A DNA stretch of 64,000 nt from contig NZ_JAJLLW010000005.1 of assembly GCF_020991005.1 (NCBI RefSeq), positions 306,692 through 370,691 of the forward strand. The letters are read 5' to 3'. This document shows, piece by piece, positions 7,550 to 20,777 of the stretch. The notes beneath the pieces were generated by a model, which searched no databases, was not told where the DNA came from, and saw only the letters and a list, made by a program, of their open reading frames with translations. The stretch's first letter is position 1. The number at the start of each line of letters is the position of its first letter. This DNA is from Halomonas sp. CUBES01 (lineage in GTDB: Bacteria > Pseudomonadota > Gammaproteobacteria > Pseudomonadales > Halomonadaceae). A program made the translations under genes and the position numbers.

Positions 7550-8717
7550 CGTCGTCCTGCATCCAGCTCAGGCTGCCCGCGTTGACCAGTTGGGTGAGCA
7601 GCTGCTTGGCACCGGGCAGTTCCAGCACGTCATCGTGCAGCGGCGCCGTGGAGGCCAGCCGCTTGGCCAGCGGTTCGGCGCAGGCATAGGCCTCGCCGTC
7701 GGCAAACAGCGTGGTGGCATCCTGCTCGCTGCGCCAGGCGAAGCGCGAACCGGGCATGTGGTACAGCGGTTCGCCTTCCTGTAGCTGAGCAACAAGGCTT
7801 GACTCGCTCAAGGGCGGATCCATGGGCACGACCTGGTCGACATACTTGGGCTGGGTCATCGCGCGGCCGAACCACTGGGCGATTTGTTGGGGGTTGTCCA
7901 GCGTCGAGAGAATCAGCTGGCGCATACGCTCTACCGAGACATCGTCCAACTCGCCGCTGTGAGCCGCAGGTACTCGTCCGGCGTCGCTGTAGCGTAGCGA
8001 GGCGGGTAGCTGTTCACCCCGGTAGTCGGCGTAGGAGGTGACCGCCTCATCGGCTGACGGCGCGCGGAAGCCCACGGACATGGTCATGCAGTCCTCGGAC
8101 TGGCTGACGCCGTGATGGGCCCAGCCTGGCGGCAGATACAGCATGTCGCCGGGTTCCAGCACCCAGTCCGAGTCGCTTTCTACCTCGAAGGTTTCCAGGA
8201 TGCGCAGGTCGATGCCCTGGATGATCGGCGCGTCGTCGCCGGGCTGGCCGCCCAACTGCCAACGGCGCCGGCCGCTGGCCTGAAACAGGAAGACATCGTA
8301 CTGGTCGACGTGAGGGCCGACGCTGCCGCCGGGCGGGGCGTAGCTGATCATGACGTCGTCCAGCCGCCAGCGGGGCAGGAAGTCGAACTCATCCAGCAGG
8401 GCGGCTACCGAGGGCAGATAGTGATCTACCGCCTGCACCAGCAGGCTCCAGTTGCGCTCCGGCAGCCGCTCGAAGGTGGCTTCATCGAAGGGCCCGTGGG
8501 AGACCTGCCATGCACCCTCGGGGCCGTTTTCTTCCACCAGGCGGGCCTCGATGCCGGGTTCGCAGGCCAGTCCCGCCAGCTCGTCGGGTTCGATGGGGCT
8601 GATGTAGTCAGGGATGGCCCCGCGAATCAGCAGCGGTTTTTGCTGCCAGTAGCTGGCCAGAAATTCTGCCGGGGTCAGATCGCCTAACAGGGTAAGTGGC
8701 TCGTCGGAAGGGTGCAT
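7530..8717 (-). CDS. roxA: Ribosomal oxygenase RoxA (50S L16 arginine hydroxylase, YcfD type)
   Basis: A JmjC-fold Fe(II)/2-oxoglutarate dioxygenase; E. coli YcfD hydroxylates an arginine of ribosomal protein L16. The facial triad is visible: H136 and D138 in GPHVDQYDVFL and H201 in PPGWAHHGVS. The N-terminal cupin (about 15-210) is followed by the dimerisation and winged-helix regions expected for RoxA; 395 residues is normal. AGGATAACGTC precedes the ATG. It lies upstream of the GNAT gene and downstream of purB, as in E. coli, where roxA and purB are separated by phoPQ. Confidence 0.9.
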   Translation of the reverse strand: MHPSDEPLTLLGDLTPAEFLASYWQQKPLLIRGAIPDYISPIEPDELAGLACEPGIEARLVEENGPEGAWQVSHGPFDEATFERLPERNWSLLVQAVDHYLPSVAALLDEFDFLPRWRLDDVMISYAPPGGSVGPHVDQYDVFLFQASGRRRWQLGGQPGDDAPIIQGIDLRILETFEVESDSDWVLEPGDMLYLPPGWAHHGVSQSEDCMTMSVGFRAPSADEAVTSYADYRGEQLPASLRYSDAGRVPAAHSGELDDVSVERMRQLILSTLDNPQQIAQWFGRAMTQPKYVDQVVPMDPPLSESSLVAQLQEGEPLYHMPGSRFAWRSEQDATTLFADGEAYACAEPLAKRLASTAPLHDDVLELPGAKQLLTQLVNAGSLSWMQDDDGDDEE

Positions 8718-8803
8718 GACGTTATCCTAGTGCGAAGGTTCGCAATGAAAGTATTGGGGGTGACCGGACAAGCGGCCACCCACCGATGCGCGTTTAACCC
8801 GGA

Positions 8804-10216
<1,413 letters not shown>

Positions 10217-10238
10217 CTAGACGTAAGCGTCAGCAGGG

Positions 10239-10877
10239 TTAGGATAAGTCATCGAGGGCACGGCGCAAGGCGTTGCGCTGGAACATCAGCTTCCAGCGGC
10301 GGCCGCCTTGCTGGTGCCACAGCAGCGCAAAGCGGATGCCGGCCATCAGGCAGGCACGCACGCGCTCGGGCATCATGCGGGTTTGCAGCAGCGAGGGGTC
10401 GCCCTGCACCACAATCCGGGTCTTGAACGTCGAGATGGTCTCCTGGTAAGCCTCGCCAAGGCTCGCGATCACGTTTTCATGGGTGCTGCCGAAGTGTTCG
10501 GCCTGGCCCTGAATATGGCTGAGCTTTTGCCCCAGGGTGTCCATCATGTTGCGGTTGCCGCGCAGCTTGTTCATCAACAGCAGCAGCGAAAAGCCATAGC
10601 GCAGCACCACCGGGTTGGCCTGCTGCCGGCCCACCAGCATCTCCAGGACGTCCAGGCCACGGCGCAGGTTGTTGGGATGTCCGCCGTAAATGTCCTCGAA
10701 GCTGTCGGGGTTGGGATCCACGGTGCCCTGGATCAGCGTTTCCCAGGCGCGGGTGTCGACATGGCCGGTGCGGGCCAGCTCGTCTACCAGGCTGGCGGCC
10801 TGGAAGACCCCGGCAAGCGCCAGGGCCTGACGGGCGGCCGGGGTTTCCGGTGCGCGGTGTATCGGCGTTGGGCTCAT
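10239..10877 (-). CDS. hflD: High-frequency-lysogenization protein HflD homologue
   Basis: HflD is a helical, peripheral inner-membrane protein between mnmA and purB; in E. coli it binds phage lambda CII and keeps it from promoters, but its host role is not known. The 212-residue product starts [10 protein letters not shown] and contains the family stretch [17 protein letters not shown] near the N-terminus and [22 protein letters not shown] near the C-terminus. The ATG at 10877 overlaps the mnmA stop as ATGA, so the two are coupled; the longer in-frame extension to 10979 would run into mnmA and is rejected. Confidence 0.9.
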   Translation of the reverse strand: MSPTPIHRAPETPAARQALALAGVFQAASLVDELARTGHVDTRAWETLIQGTVDPNPDSFEDIYGGHPNNLRRGLDVLEMLVGRQQANPVVLRYGFSLLLLMNKLRGNRNMMDTLGQKLSHIQGQAEHFGSTHENVIASLGEAYQETISTFKTRIVVQGDPSLLQTRMMPERVRACLMAGIRFALLWHQQGGRRWKLMFQRNALRRALDDLS

Positions 10878-12022
10878 GCGGCTGCCTCGGTTGCCTTCCA
10901 TGTGGAGTGTATAACGCCGCCGCCCAGGCAGATGTCGCCGTCGTAAAGGACCAGCGACTGGCCAGGCGTTACCGCCCACTGGGGGTCGTCAAAGCGCACC
11001 TCGACGCCGCCATCGGGCAGGACGCGGATTTCGCAGGCGCAGTCGCTCTGGCGATAGCGGGTTTTGGCGCTGAAGCGTCCCTTGGCAACCGGCGGTTCAC
11101 CGGCCACCCAGTCCATCGGCTCGGTGGTCAGCGCATCGCTGTAGAGCAGTGAATGGTGCTTGCCCTGCACGGCCACCAGCACGTTGCGTTCGAGGTCTTT
11201 CTCCGCGACGTACCAGGGATCCTCGGAGTAGTTGGCCAGCCCGCCGATACCCAGCCCCTGACGCTGGCCCAGGGTGTAGTACATCAGCCCCATGTGATCG
11301 CCGATGACGTCGCCGTCCGGGGTTTCGATCTTGCCGGGCTGGGCGGGCAGGTACTGCTTGAGAAAGTCGCTGAAGCGGCGCTCGCCGATGAAGCAGATGC
11401 CGGTAGAGTCTTTCTTCCTGGCCGTGACCAGGCCGTGTTCCTCGGCCAATGCGCGTACTGCGGGCTTTTCCAGCTCGCCGACCGGGAACAGCGTACGGGC
11501 GATGGCCGCCTCGGGCACTGCGTGGAGGAAGTAGCTCTGGTCCTTGTTGGCGTCCAGGCCCTTCAACAGCCGCGGGCGCACGTCGCCATTGCCCTGGCGA
11601 ACCTGTCCTTCACGGACATAGTGGCCGGTGGCGATTTTCTCCGCGCCGAGCATCTCGGCGTACTCGAGAAACACCTTGAACTTGATTTCCCGGTTGCAAA
11701 GGATATCCGGGTTGGGCGTGCGGCCTGCCTGGTACTCGGCCAGGAAGTGCTCGAACACGTTGTCCCAGTATTCGGCGGCAAAGTTGGCGGTATGCAGCTT
11801 GATGCCTAGTTTTTCGCACACCGCTTCGGCATCGGCGAGGTCTTCTTTCGCCGTGCAATATTCCGTGCCGTCGTCCTCGTCCCAGTTCTTCATGAACAGG
11901 CCTTCCACGTCGTAGCCCTGTTGCAGGAGCAGAAGCGCGGATACGGAGGAATCAACCCCGCCGGACATGCCGACAATCACCTTGCCGGTGGCGGGAGTGG
12001 AGGTGCCAGTGGTGGATGTCAT
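10874..12022 (-). CDS. mnmA: tRNA-specific 2-thiouridylase MnmA
   Basis: MnmA thiolates U34 in tRNA-Lys, -Glu and -Gln, using sulfur relayed from IscS and the Tus proteins. The ATP-pyrophosphatase P-loop is [16 protein letters not shown] near residue 18. The two catalytic cysteines sit in [11 protein letters not shown] and [15 protein letters not shown] lies six bases upstream of the ATG at 12022, which I prefer to the ATG at 12028. It is between nudJ and hflD, as in E. coli and Pseudomonas. A substrate of this enzyme, tRNA-Glu(UUC), is encoded at the right end of this window. Confidence 0.96.
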   Translation of the reverse strand: MTSTTGTSTPATGKVIVGMSGGVDSSVSALLLLQQGYDVEGLFMKNWDEDDGTEYCTAKEDLADAEAVCEKLGIKLHTANFAAEYWDNVFEHFLAEYQAGRTPNPDILCNREIKFKVFLEYAEMLGAEKIATGHYVREGQVRQGNGDVRPRLLKGLDANKDQSYFLHAVPEAAIARTLFPVGELEKPAVRALAEEHGLVTARKKDSTGICFIGERRFSDFLKQYLPAQPGKIETPDGDVIGDHMGLMYYTLGQRQGLGIGGLANYSEDPWYVAEKDLERNVLVAVQGKHHSLLYSDALTTEPMDWVAGEPPVAKGRFSAKTRYRQSDCACEIRVLPDGGVEVRFDDPQWAVTPGQSLVLYDGDICLGGGVIHSTWKATEAAA

Positions 12023-12095
12023 CGCCATCCTCGGTTGGAGTGGTATGCAATTGGGTGAGGATTATACACGATGCAGCCACGCCGCTTCGAGTGCT

Positions 12096-12536
12096 TCACT
12101 CACGGATCACGGCCAGCGGGTAGCCGCGTGCGGCCAGGGCATCCTCGATGCGCGTGACCACCAGCGGACTGCGCAGCCGCCCGGCGGCATCAAGGGCGCG
12201 AATCTCGGCAAGCGTCAGCCAGTGGGTGGCGGTGATATCGTTGTCCAGCGGGGTGTCCAGAAAGCGGCCGGGCGTGGCGATGAACCCGTGGCTGTGGAAC
12301 GTCTGGCCCTTGGGTGTATGAAAGATATATAGCCCCAGGTAGCCGGTCAGCGTGACCTGCCAGGCGGTTTCTTCGGCGACCTCGCGCAGGATCGCGGCGA
12401 TTGGCCCTTCGCCGGGTTCGATATGCCCAGCGGGCTGGTTGAAGACCGTGGATGACCCGCCGCGGGCCTCCTCGACCATCAAGAAACGCTCGCCTTGCTG
12501 GATGACGCAGGCGGCGGTGCTATGAATGGCGTTCAT
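12096..12536 (-). CDS. nudJ: Nudix phosphatase NudJ
   Basis: NudJ hydrolyses nucleoside tri/diphosphates and, in E. coli, the thiamine precursor HMP-PP. This 146-residue protein has a full Nudix box at about residues 37-59: GHIEPGEGPIAAILREVAEET, with the essential RE..EE; the usual Gly after EET is Ala here. The ATG at 12536 lies two bases past the rluE stop. The longer in-frame extension runs antiparallel-free into rluE coding sequence and is discarded. Gene order rluE-nudJ-mnmA is that of E. coli. Confidence 0.9.
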   Translation of the reverse strand: MNAIHSTAACVIQQGERFLMVEEARGGSSTVFNQPAGHIEPGEGPIAAILREVAEETAWQVTLTGYLGLYIFHTPKGQTFHSHGFIATPGRFLDTPLDNDITATHWLTLAEIRALDAAGRLRSPLVVTRIEDALAARGYPLAVIRE

Positions 12537-12538
12537 GG

Positions 12539-13174
12539 TCAACTTGGGCGTCCTTTTGTTGGCCGCCGGCGCTGCTTTTGAACGTGCCTGGAGGTCGGGT
12601 TTTGACGCTGGTTGGGCGTCGTTATGCGGGGCGCGTGGAGGGTTTCCCGGCGCCATTCGCCGGGCTGAAGACCGTCCAGCTGCCAGGCGCCAATCGCGGC
12701 GCGAACCAGGCGCAGGGTGGGGAATCCGACGTGGGCGGTCATGCGTCTTACCTGCCGGTTACGGCCCTCGCTGATGGTCAGCTCCAGCCAGCTGGTCGAG
12801 GGGTGGCGTTTGGGGTCAATGGCCGGGTCGCGGGGCGCAATGGCGGGCGGTTCAATGCGCCGGGCCTTGGCAGGCAATGTCGGGCCATCCTTTAGCGTCA
12901 CGCCGTTTTTCAGCGCGGCCAGTGCGGCCGTGTCGATCTGGCCTTCGACCTGCACCCAGTAGGTTTTCGGCTGCTTGTGGCGGGGATGGGCGATGCGGTG
13001 AATCAGGCTGCCGTCGTCGCTGAGCAGCAGCAGGCCTTCGGAGTCGTAGTCGAGCCGGCCGGCGGCGTAGACGCCGGGCACGTCGATGACATCCGCCAGG
13101 GTGGCGCGCCCCTGACGGTCGGTGAACTGGGAGAGCATGCGGTAGGGTTTATGCAGTAAATACAGGTTGCTCAT
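12539..13174 (-). CDS. rluE: 23S rRNA pseudouridine synthase RluE
   Basis: RluE makes pseudouridine 2457 of 23S rRNA. The 211-residue protein belongs to the RsuA/RluB/E/F group but has no N-terminal S4 domain, as is normal for RluE. The catalytic aspartate is in AAGRLDYDSEGLLLLSDDG (about residue 44), and the EGRNRQVRRM motif marks the second half. The C-terminus (about 185-211) is an Arg/Gln/Pro-rich tail that could contact RNA. I start at ATG 13174. It diverges from icd, exactly as rluE does in E. coli. Confidence 0.92.
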   Translation of the reverse strand: MSNLYLLHKPYRMLSQFTDRQGRATLADVIDVPGVYAAGRLDYDSEGLLLLSDDGSLIHRIAHPRHKQPKTYWVQVEGQIDTAALAALKNGVTLKDGPTLPAKARRIEPPAIAPRDPAIDPKRHPSTSWLELTISEGRNRQVRRMTAHVGFPTLRLVRAAIGAWQLDGLQPGEWRRETLHAPRITTPNQRQNPTSRHVQKQRRRPTKGRPS

Positions 13175-13300
13175 GGTCTCGTCGGGGCGGCCCTTGATTT
13201 GTCGACAACCGCTCATGCGGTTAAAGTTCAGCGCTGGTATACTCCTGCGTGACCGCTGGGGTCGTCATCACCACCACCGATTAATCACCTTGTGAATAAA

Positions 13301-13320
13301 GGAGTCACCCAAAAGACTCC
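13301..13320 (+). other. Short hairpin in the icd leader
   Basis: GGAGTC (13301-13306) and GACTCC (13315-13320) flank an 8-nt ACCCAAAA loop in the rluE-icd divergent region, about 90 bp before the icd ATG. If transcribed it would form a 6-bp stem in the icd leader that contains an SD-like GGAG. Function unknown. Confidence 0.35.
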
Positions 13321-13377
13321 GCACGCTTAGCGGTAAGGTTTCTTGCTTGTATAGCCGCTTAGCTTACGAATTAATAA

Positions 13378-15645
<2,268 letters not shown>

Positions 15646-15666
15646 CACGTTAGACCGCCGCTGTGA

Positions 15667-15701
15667 AAAGCCCTCGTCCGCTCGTCGGGCGGGGGTTTTT
15701 T
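15667..15701 (+). terminator. Intrinsic terminator of icd
   Basis: A stem of about 13 bp (AAGCCCTCGTCCG against CGGGCGGGGGTTTT, with G-T pairs) and a T-run of six starts 21 bp after the icd stop. Confidence 0.8.
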
Positions 15702-15826
15702 GTCCGGCCCAGTGTGATAATTTTGATGTTTCCATGAACCCTTGCTGATTGCGCGCGTCTGATAGAGTGAATCCTGCATACGTCAGACGTTGCCCGTCAG
15801 CCGAGAGATGATAACCCTTGCTGCTT

Positions 15827-16201
15827 ATGTCCCATAACGACAGTTCATCCCCGGAGGCGCCGTTCCTTCAAACGGGCATGACGCGTCCCGATATGCCTGA
15901 ATACGATGACGACCTGACGGTGCAGTCTGCCGAGCCTGAGCTGGCTCAGCCGCCGCTTTACAAGGTGGTACTGCATAACGATGACTTCACGCCGATGGAG
16001 TTCGTGATCGAAGTACTGCAGGGCTTCTTCAACATGGATAGTGAAAAAGCCGTCCAGGTGATGCTGGCGGTGCATACCCAGGGGAAAGCGACCTGCGGTG
16101 TGTTCACCCGCGACATTGCCGAAACCAAAAGTTACCAAGTGAATGAATACGCCCGGGAGTGCGAGCACCCTTTAATGAGCGACATAGAAGCCGCCGATTG
16201 A
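15827..16201 (+). CDS. clpS: ATP-dependent Clp protease adaptor ClpS
   Basis: ClpS binds N-terminal Leu, Phe, Tyr or Trp of target proteins (N-degrons) and hands them to ClpAP. The N-terminal extension of about 45 residues is disordered and acidic. The folded core begins [23 protein letters not shown], holding the [11 protein letters not shown] pocket that recognises the degron, and continues [28 protein letters not shown] take the ATG at 15827 (MSHNDSS); a TTG three codons upstream is possible. clpA follows after 137 bp. Confidence 0.95.
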   Translation: MSHNDSSSPEAPFLQTGMTRPDMPEYDDDLTVQSAEPELAQPPLYKVVLHNDDFTPMEFVIEVLQGFFNMDSEKAVQVMLAVHTQGKATCGVFTRDIAETKSYQVNEYARECEHPLMSDIEAAD

Positions 16202-16338
16202 GAACGTTGAAAAAAATCGGTAGGTGGGCTTGCAACTGTACGCTTTGTACCCGATGTTGAAAGTGCCGGTCGATTAAACTGATCCGACGCAAGCCCTGGT
16301 GGCGATATGCCCTAGGTAGTAGCGAAAAGGGGACTGCC

Positions 16339-18615
16339 ATGCTGAGCAAAGAACTTGAACTGACCCTGAACACGGCTTTCACCGTGGCGCGATCAAAGCG
16401 TCATGAGTTCATGACCGTCGAGCACCTGTTGCTGGCGCTCCTGGACAATGCGTCTGCGGTGGATGTACTGAAAGCCTGCGGGGCGAATCTCGACAAGCTG
16501 CGGTCCGATTTGCAGGACTTCATCAACTCGACCACTCCTCTGATTCCTGAGGGTCAGGGCGACCGTGAAACGCAGCCGACCCTGGGCTTCCAACGGGTAC
16601 TCCAGCGGGCCGTCTTCCACGTCCAGTCGTCTGGAAAAAGCGAAGTCACCGGCGCCAACGTGCTGGTGGCGATTTTCTCCGAACAGGAAAGCCAGGCGGT
16701 CTACTTCCTCAAGCAGCAGAACGTTGCCCGGGTAGACGCGGTCAACTACATCGCCCATGGCATCTCCAAGGTGTCGGGTCACGGCCCTTCACCGTCGCCG
16801 TCACAGCAGGAAGGCGAGGAAGCCGAAGAGGGCAGTGCCGAAGGCGCTGCCCATCCCCTGACCGGCTATGCCACCAACCTCAACGAACAGGCGCGGCTAG
16901 GCAAGATCGACCCGCTGATCGGGCGCGACCACGAGCTTGAGCGCGTGGTGCAGATCCTGGCTCGCCGTCGCAAGAACAACCCGCTGCTGGTGGGCGAAGC
17001 CGGCGTCGGCAAGACGGCGGTCGCCGAGGGGCTTGCCAAGCGTATCGTCGAGGAAGACGTCCCCGAGGTGATTGCCGATGCGGTGGTCTACTCGCTGGAC
17101 ATGGGCGCGCTGCTTGCGGGCACCAAGTATCGCGGTGACTTCGAGAAGCGCCTGAAGAGCCTGCTCAGCGAGCTGCGCAAGCAGCCTAACGCGGTGCTGT
17201 TCATCGACGAGATTCACACCGTGATCGGCGCGGGCGCGGCGTCAGGCGGCGTCATGGATGCCTCCAACCTGCTCAAGCCGCTGCTGTCGTCGGGCGAGTT
17301 GCGCTGCATTGGGTCGACCACGTTCCAGGAATTCCGCGGTATCTTTGAAAAAGACCGCGCCCTGGCGCGTCGTTTCCAGAAAGTCGACGTGATGGCGCCT
17401 TCGGTGGAAGACACCATCAAGATCCTTCAGGGCCTGCGTTCGCGGTTTGAAGAGCACCACGAGCTCAAGTACACCGACGGCGCGCTGGAAAGCGCGGCGC
17501 GGCTGGCGGATCGTTACATCAACGACCGCTACCTGCCGGACAAGGCCATCGACGTGATCGACGAGGCCGGTGCGCATCAGCGCATGCTGCCGCTGGAAGT
17601 GCGTACCGATACCATCGACGTGGAACAGGTCGAAGCGGTGGTCGCATCGATTGCACGGATTCCGCCCAAGAGCGTTTCCAGCTCGGACCGCAAGCTGCTC
17701 GAGAAACTGGATCGCGATCTGAAAATGCTGGTGTTCGGTCAGGACGAAGCGATCGATACGCTGTCGGCGGCCATCAAGCTGTCACGCGCCGGGCTGAAAT
17801 CCCCGGACAAGCCGGTGGGCAGCTTCCTGTTTGCTGGCCCCACCGGGGTGGGCAAGACCGAGGTGGCCAAGCAGCTGTCGCACATCATGGGCATCGAGCT
17901 TGTGCGCTTCGACATGTCGGAGTATATGGAGCGCCACACCGTGTCACGCCTGATCGGTGCGCCTCCCGGCTACGTCGGCTACGACCAGGGCGGACTGCTC
18001 ACCGAGGCCGTCACCAAGCAGCCGCACTGCGTGCTGCTGCTGGACGAGATCGAGAAGGCGCACCCGGAAGTCTTCAACCTGCTGCTGCAGGTGATGGATC
18101 ATGGCCGCCTGACCGACAACAACGGCCGCGAAGCGGACTTCCGCCATGTCATCCTGATCATGACCTCCAACGCCGGCGCCGAGCAGGCCGCGCGTCGCTC
18201 GATCGGTTTCCAGAATCAGGATCACTCGACCGATGCCATGGAAGTCATTCGCCGCACCTTCTCGCCGGAGTTCCGCAACCGTCTGGACGGCATCATCCAG
18301 TTCCATTCGCTGCCGACGTCCGTGGTGCGCAACGTGGTCGACAAGTTCCTGATCGAGCTGCAGGCCCAACTGGACGAGAAGCGGGTTCAGCTGGAAGTCG
18401 ACGATATGGCCCGCAATTGGCTGGCGGATCAGGGTTACGATCCGGACATGGGGGCACGCCCGATGGCGCGCTTGATCCAGGAGAAGCTCAAGAAGCCGCT
18501 GGCCGAGATGATTCTGTTCGGCGAGCTTGCCGAACAGGGCGGTATCGTCCACGTCAGTCTGGAAGAGGGCGAGCTGCGATTGTCCACCGAGTCAGAAATG
18601 GCCGATGCGCCCTAA
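16339..18615 (+). CDS. clpA: ATP-dependent Clp protease ATP-binding subunit ClpA
   Basis: ClpA is the AAA+ unfoldase of ClpAP. The 758 residues match E. coli ClpA in length and layout: an N-terminal repeat domain (1-145) that docks ClpS, a first AAA+ module with Walker [14 protein letters not shown] and Walker B FIDEIH, and a second with [13 protein letters not shown] and [14 protein letters not shown]. The IGF loop that grips ClpP is visible in [20 protein letters not shown] is the ribosome-binding site. clpP itself is not in the window. Confidence 0.97.
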   Translation: MLSKELELTLNTAFTVARSKRHEFMTVEHLLLALLDNASAVDVLKACGANLDKLRSDLQDFINSTTPLIPEGQGDRETQPTLGFQRVLQRAVFHVQSSGKSEVTGANVLVAIFSEQESQAVYFLKQQNVARVDAVNYIAHGISKVSGHGPSPSPSQQEGEEAEEGSAEGAAHPLTGYATNLNEQARLGKIDPLIGRDHELERVVQILARRRKNNPLLVGEAGVGKTAVAEGLAKRIVEEDVPEVIADAVVYSLDMGALLAGTKYRGDFEKRLKSLLSELRKQPNAVLFIDEIHTVIGAGAASGGVMDASNLLKPLLSSGELRCIGSTTFQEFRGIFEKDRALARRFQKVDVMAPSVEDTIKILQGLRSRFEEHHELKYTDGALESAARLADRYINDRYLPDKAIDVIDEAGAHQRMLPLEVRTDTIDVEQVEAVVASIARIPPKSVSSSDRKLLEKLDRDLKMLVFGQDEAIDTLSAAIKLSRAGLKSPDKPVGSFLFAGPTGVGKTEVAKQLSHIMGIELVRFDMSEYMERHTVSRLIGAPPGYVGYDQGGLLTEAVTKQPHCVLLLDEIEKAHPEVFNLLLQVMDHGRLTDNNGREADFRHVILIMTSNAGAEQAARRSIGFQNQDHSTDAMEVIRRTFSPEFRNRLDGIIQFHSLPTSVVRNVVDKFLIELQAQLDEKRVQLEVDDMARNWLADQGYDPDMGARPMARLIQEKLKKPLAEMILFGELAEQGGIVHVSLEEGELRLSTESEMADAP

Positions 18616-18641
18616 CGGGCGCGTCACACAATGCCAACAAC

Positions 18642-18676
18642 ACAGCGCCCTGTCATCGACGGGGCGTTGTCGTTTT
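18642..18676 (+). terminator. Intrinsic terminator of clpA
   Basis: ACAGCGCCCTGTC pairs with GACGGGGCGTTGT around loop ATC (13 bp including G-T pairs) and is followed by CGTTTT, 27 bp after the clpA stop. Confidence 0.8.
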
Positions 18677-18741
18677 GGCATGCTGGCATCGGTAACGGGC
18701 GAGAAAGGAGGCAGGGCGCCGTAACGCCTTGCGGGGCGCCG

Positions 18742-18960
18742 TTAGCGCGAACGGTAGACGATGCGGCCTTTGGAAAGATCGTAGGGCGTCAGCTCGACCT
18801 TGACCTTATCGCCGGTGAGGATGCGGATGTAGTTCTTGCGCATCTTGCCGGAGATGTGGGCCGTCACGACGTGGCCGTTTTCCAGCTCAACACGGAACAT
18901 GGTGTTGGGCAGGGTATCGACAATAACGCCTTCCATTTCAATATGATCTTCGCGTGCCAT
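18742..18960 (-). CDS. infA: Translation initiation factor IF-1
   Basis: IF-1 binds the 30S A-site during initiation. The 72-residue protein is a single OB fold (S1-like) with the conserved [19 protein letters not shown] start, the [20 protein letters not shown] core and the GRIVYRSR end; it is full length. GAGGAACTGCCTAT precedes the ATG. It lies between clpA and bpt/aat, its usual place in gammaproteobacteria, but on the opposite strand from clpA. Confidence 0.98.
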   Translation of the reverse strand: MAREDHIEMEGVIVDTLPNTMFRVELENGHVVTAHISGKMRKNYIRILTGDKVKVELTPYDLSKGRIVYRSR

Positions 18961-19098
18961 ATAGGCAGTTCCTCACTTGATGTAACGTAATGGGTATGCT
19001 CAAAACGATTGGGCATACGGTGCTCGGTTATCGGCACCGTCTCGAATAGCGCTATATTGTGCCGCAAGCCTGGCGTCAAGGCAAAAAAGCGTGGCGGA

Positions 19099-19833
19099 TT
19101 ACCGAATTAATTCTCGCCACTGGCGGCCGTCCAGCACCTCGAGCGGGGTGAAGTTCTGCTTGTATTGCATCTTGCGGCACGCCTCTATCCAGTAGCCGAG
19201 GTACAGGTGGGGCAGCGCCATGTCCTTGGCCAGTTCGATCAGCTGCAATATTGCCAGGGTGCCCAGGGAACGCTTGTCCAGAGCCTCGTCGACGCTGAAG
19301 AAGGTATAGATCGCCGAGAGGCCGTGCTCAAGCTGGTCGAAGGCGGCAACGCCTACCAACTGATCGTCCAGATACAGCTCCATCAACTGGGCGTAGGGCT
19401 CGTCGAGGGTCAGAAACGTCCGGTACTGTTCACGGCTGGGCGGGTACATGTCACCGTCGGCGTGGCGGTGGTGGATGTAGTCGGCGTACAGCGCGTAGTG
19501 GCGGGCGTCGTAGCGTGCCGGGATAATGCGCGTGGTGATATCCGCATTGCGCCGGCTGACGCGCCGCTGGGTGCGGTTGGGGGTGAAACGATCCACCGGT
19601 ACGCGCACCGAGCGACAGGCGTTGCAGCCTTCGCAGTGCGGGCGATACAGATGGCGGCCGCTGCGCCGGAAGCCGAGCAGAGAGAGCGAGTCGTAAACGC
19701 CGGGAATCGGCGACTCCTGGGGATCCAGGAATAACGTGGTCGCTTCCTGATCGGGCAGATAGCTACAGGCATGCGGCACCGTCAAGAAGAAGCGCAAATC
19801 GCGTACGAGCCGACGGGGAGCGTTGCTGCTCAC
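19099..19833 (-). CDS. bpt: Aspartate/glutamate leucyltransferase Bpt
   Basis: Bpt transfers leucine from Leu-tRNA to proteins with N-terminal Asp or Glu, making them ClpS substrates. It resembles eukaryotic arginyltransferases; older annotation calls it Ate. The Cys cluster CEGCNACRSVRVPV (about 68-81) is the family hallmark, and the C-terminal GNAT-like half holds HLYLGYWIEACRKMQYK. The start is a GTG preceded by AGGAGG seven bases away. It is 68 bp downstream of aat on the same strand, so the two transferases are probably cotranscribed. Confidence 0.93.
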   Translation of the reverse strand: MSSNAPRRLVRDLRFFLTVPHACSYLPDQEATTLFLDPQESPIPGVYDSLSLLGFRRSGRHLYRPHCEGCNACRSVRVPVDRFTPNRTQRRVSRRNADITTRIIPARYDARHYALYADYIHHRHADGDMYPPSREQYRTFLTLDEPYAQLMELYLDDQLVGVAAFDQLEHGLSAIYTFFSVDEALDKRSLGTLAILQLIELAKDMALPHLYLGYWIEACRKMQYKQNFTPLEVLDGRQWRELIR

Positions 19834-19901
19834 TGTTTGCCTCCTGGTTCCGAAAGGAGTGACACCTCAGCCTGTGACAAGGTGCCGGTAAAAAGCCGGC
19901 G

Positions 19902-20633
19902 TCAGGCGATCGCCGATAGCCACGGAGACGTCGGCACCCCGGGCGCTGACGCCGGGGAGGCGGCTGCGCGGAAAGCCGCGTCGGGCAACCACTTCTCAAG
20001 ATAGCTGATGAATGTCGCGCGGGCGACTGTTGTTGCGCCCAGACTTGCCAGGTGCGGCGTATGCATCTGGCAGTCGATCAGCTTGCCGCCTTGCTCGCGC
20101 ATGGCGCGAGCAAGGTGAGCCAGGGCGACTTTTGAAGCGTCGGGGACGCGGGAAAACATCGATTCGCCAAAAAACACCGGGCCCATGGCGACCCCGTAAA
20201 GCCCGCCGACCAGATGCCCGTGCTGGTGCACTTCGATACTGTGGGCAATGCCCTGCGCGTGCAGGTCACAGTAGGCTTGTACCATGTCGTCGGTGATCCA
20301 GGTGCCCGCTTCGCCGTCCCTGGGCGCGGCGCAGGCGTCGATCACCGACTCGAAATGTCGATCCACGGAGATGTCAAACCCCGCATTGCGCAGCTTTTTT
20401 GTTAAGCTTCGGCGCTGCCTGAATTGCTCGGGCAGGAGTATCATGCGGGGGTCAGGGCTCCACCACAGGATGGGGTCATGGTCGCTGAACCAGGGGAAGA
20501 TGCCGCGCCGGTAGGCTTCCACCAGCCAGTCCGGGGTCAATTCGCCGCCCGCTGCCAGCAGGCCGTTTGGTGAATCCAGCGCGCTGGTAACGGCAGGGAA
20601 GTAAGGCATTGGCGAGGAAAGCCAGGGTAGCAT
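19902..20633 (-). CDS. aat: Leucyl/phenylalanyl-tRNA--protein transferase Aat
   Basis: Aat adds Leu or Phe to N-terminal Arg or Lys of proteins, the other route to a ClpS-readable N-degron. The protein (243 aa) begins [30 protein letters not shown] and contains the conserved [24 protein letters not shown] block and the [18 protein letters not shown] and FFGESMFSR motifs. GGAG stands eight bases before the ATG at 20633; the in-frame extension to 20828 lacks family similarity. It diverges from ftsK and is followed by bpt. Confidence 0.95.
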   Translation of the reverse strand: MLPWLSSPMPYFPAVTSALDSPNGLLAAGGELTPDWLVEAYRRGIFPWFSDHDPILWWSPDPRMILLPEQFRQRRSLTKKLRNAGFDISVDRHFESVIDACAAPRDGEAGTWITDDMVQAYCDLHAQGIAHSIEVHQHGHLVGGLYGVAMGPVFFGESMFSRVPDASKVALAHLARAMREQGGKLIDCQMHTPHLASLGATTVARATFISYLEKWLPDAAFRAAASPASAPGVPTSPWLSAIA

Positions 20634-20777
20634 GGGGTGGCTCCGGTCAGTCGCGACGCTATCAGTGACGGTAACAAGGACGCATCGAGTAGCCCCTGTG
20701 ACGGCAGCAGGATGCTCGGTATGATGCAAACTCGCAAGTGGATTAACGACGCCATCGGGTGCAAAAGGGAGAGTCGC

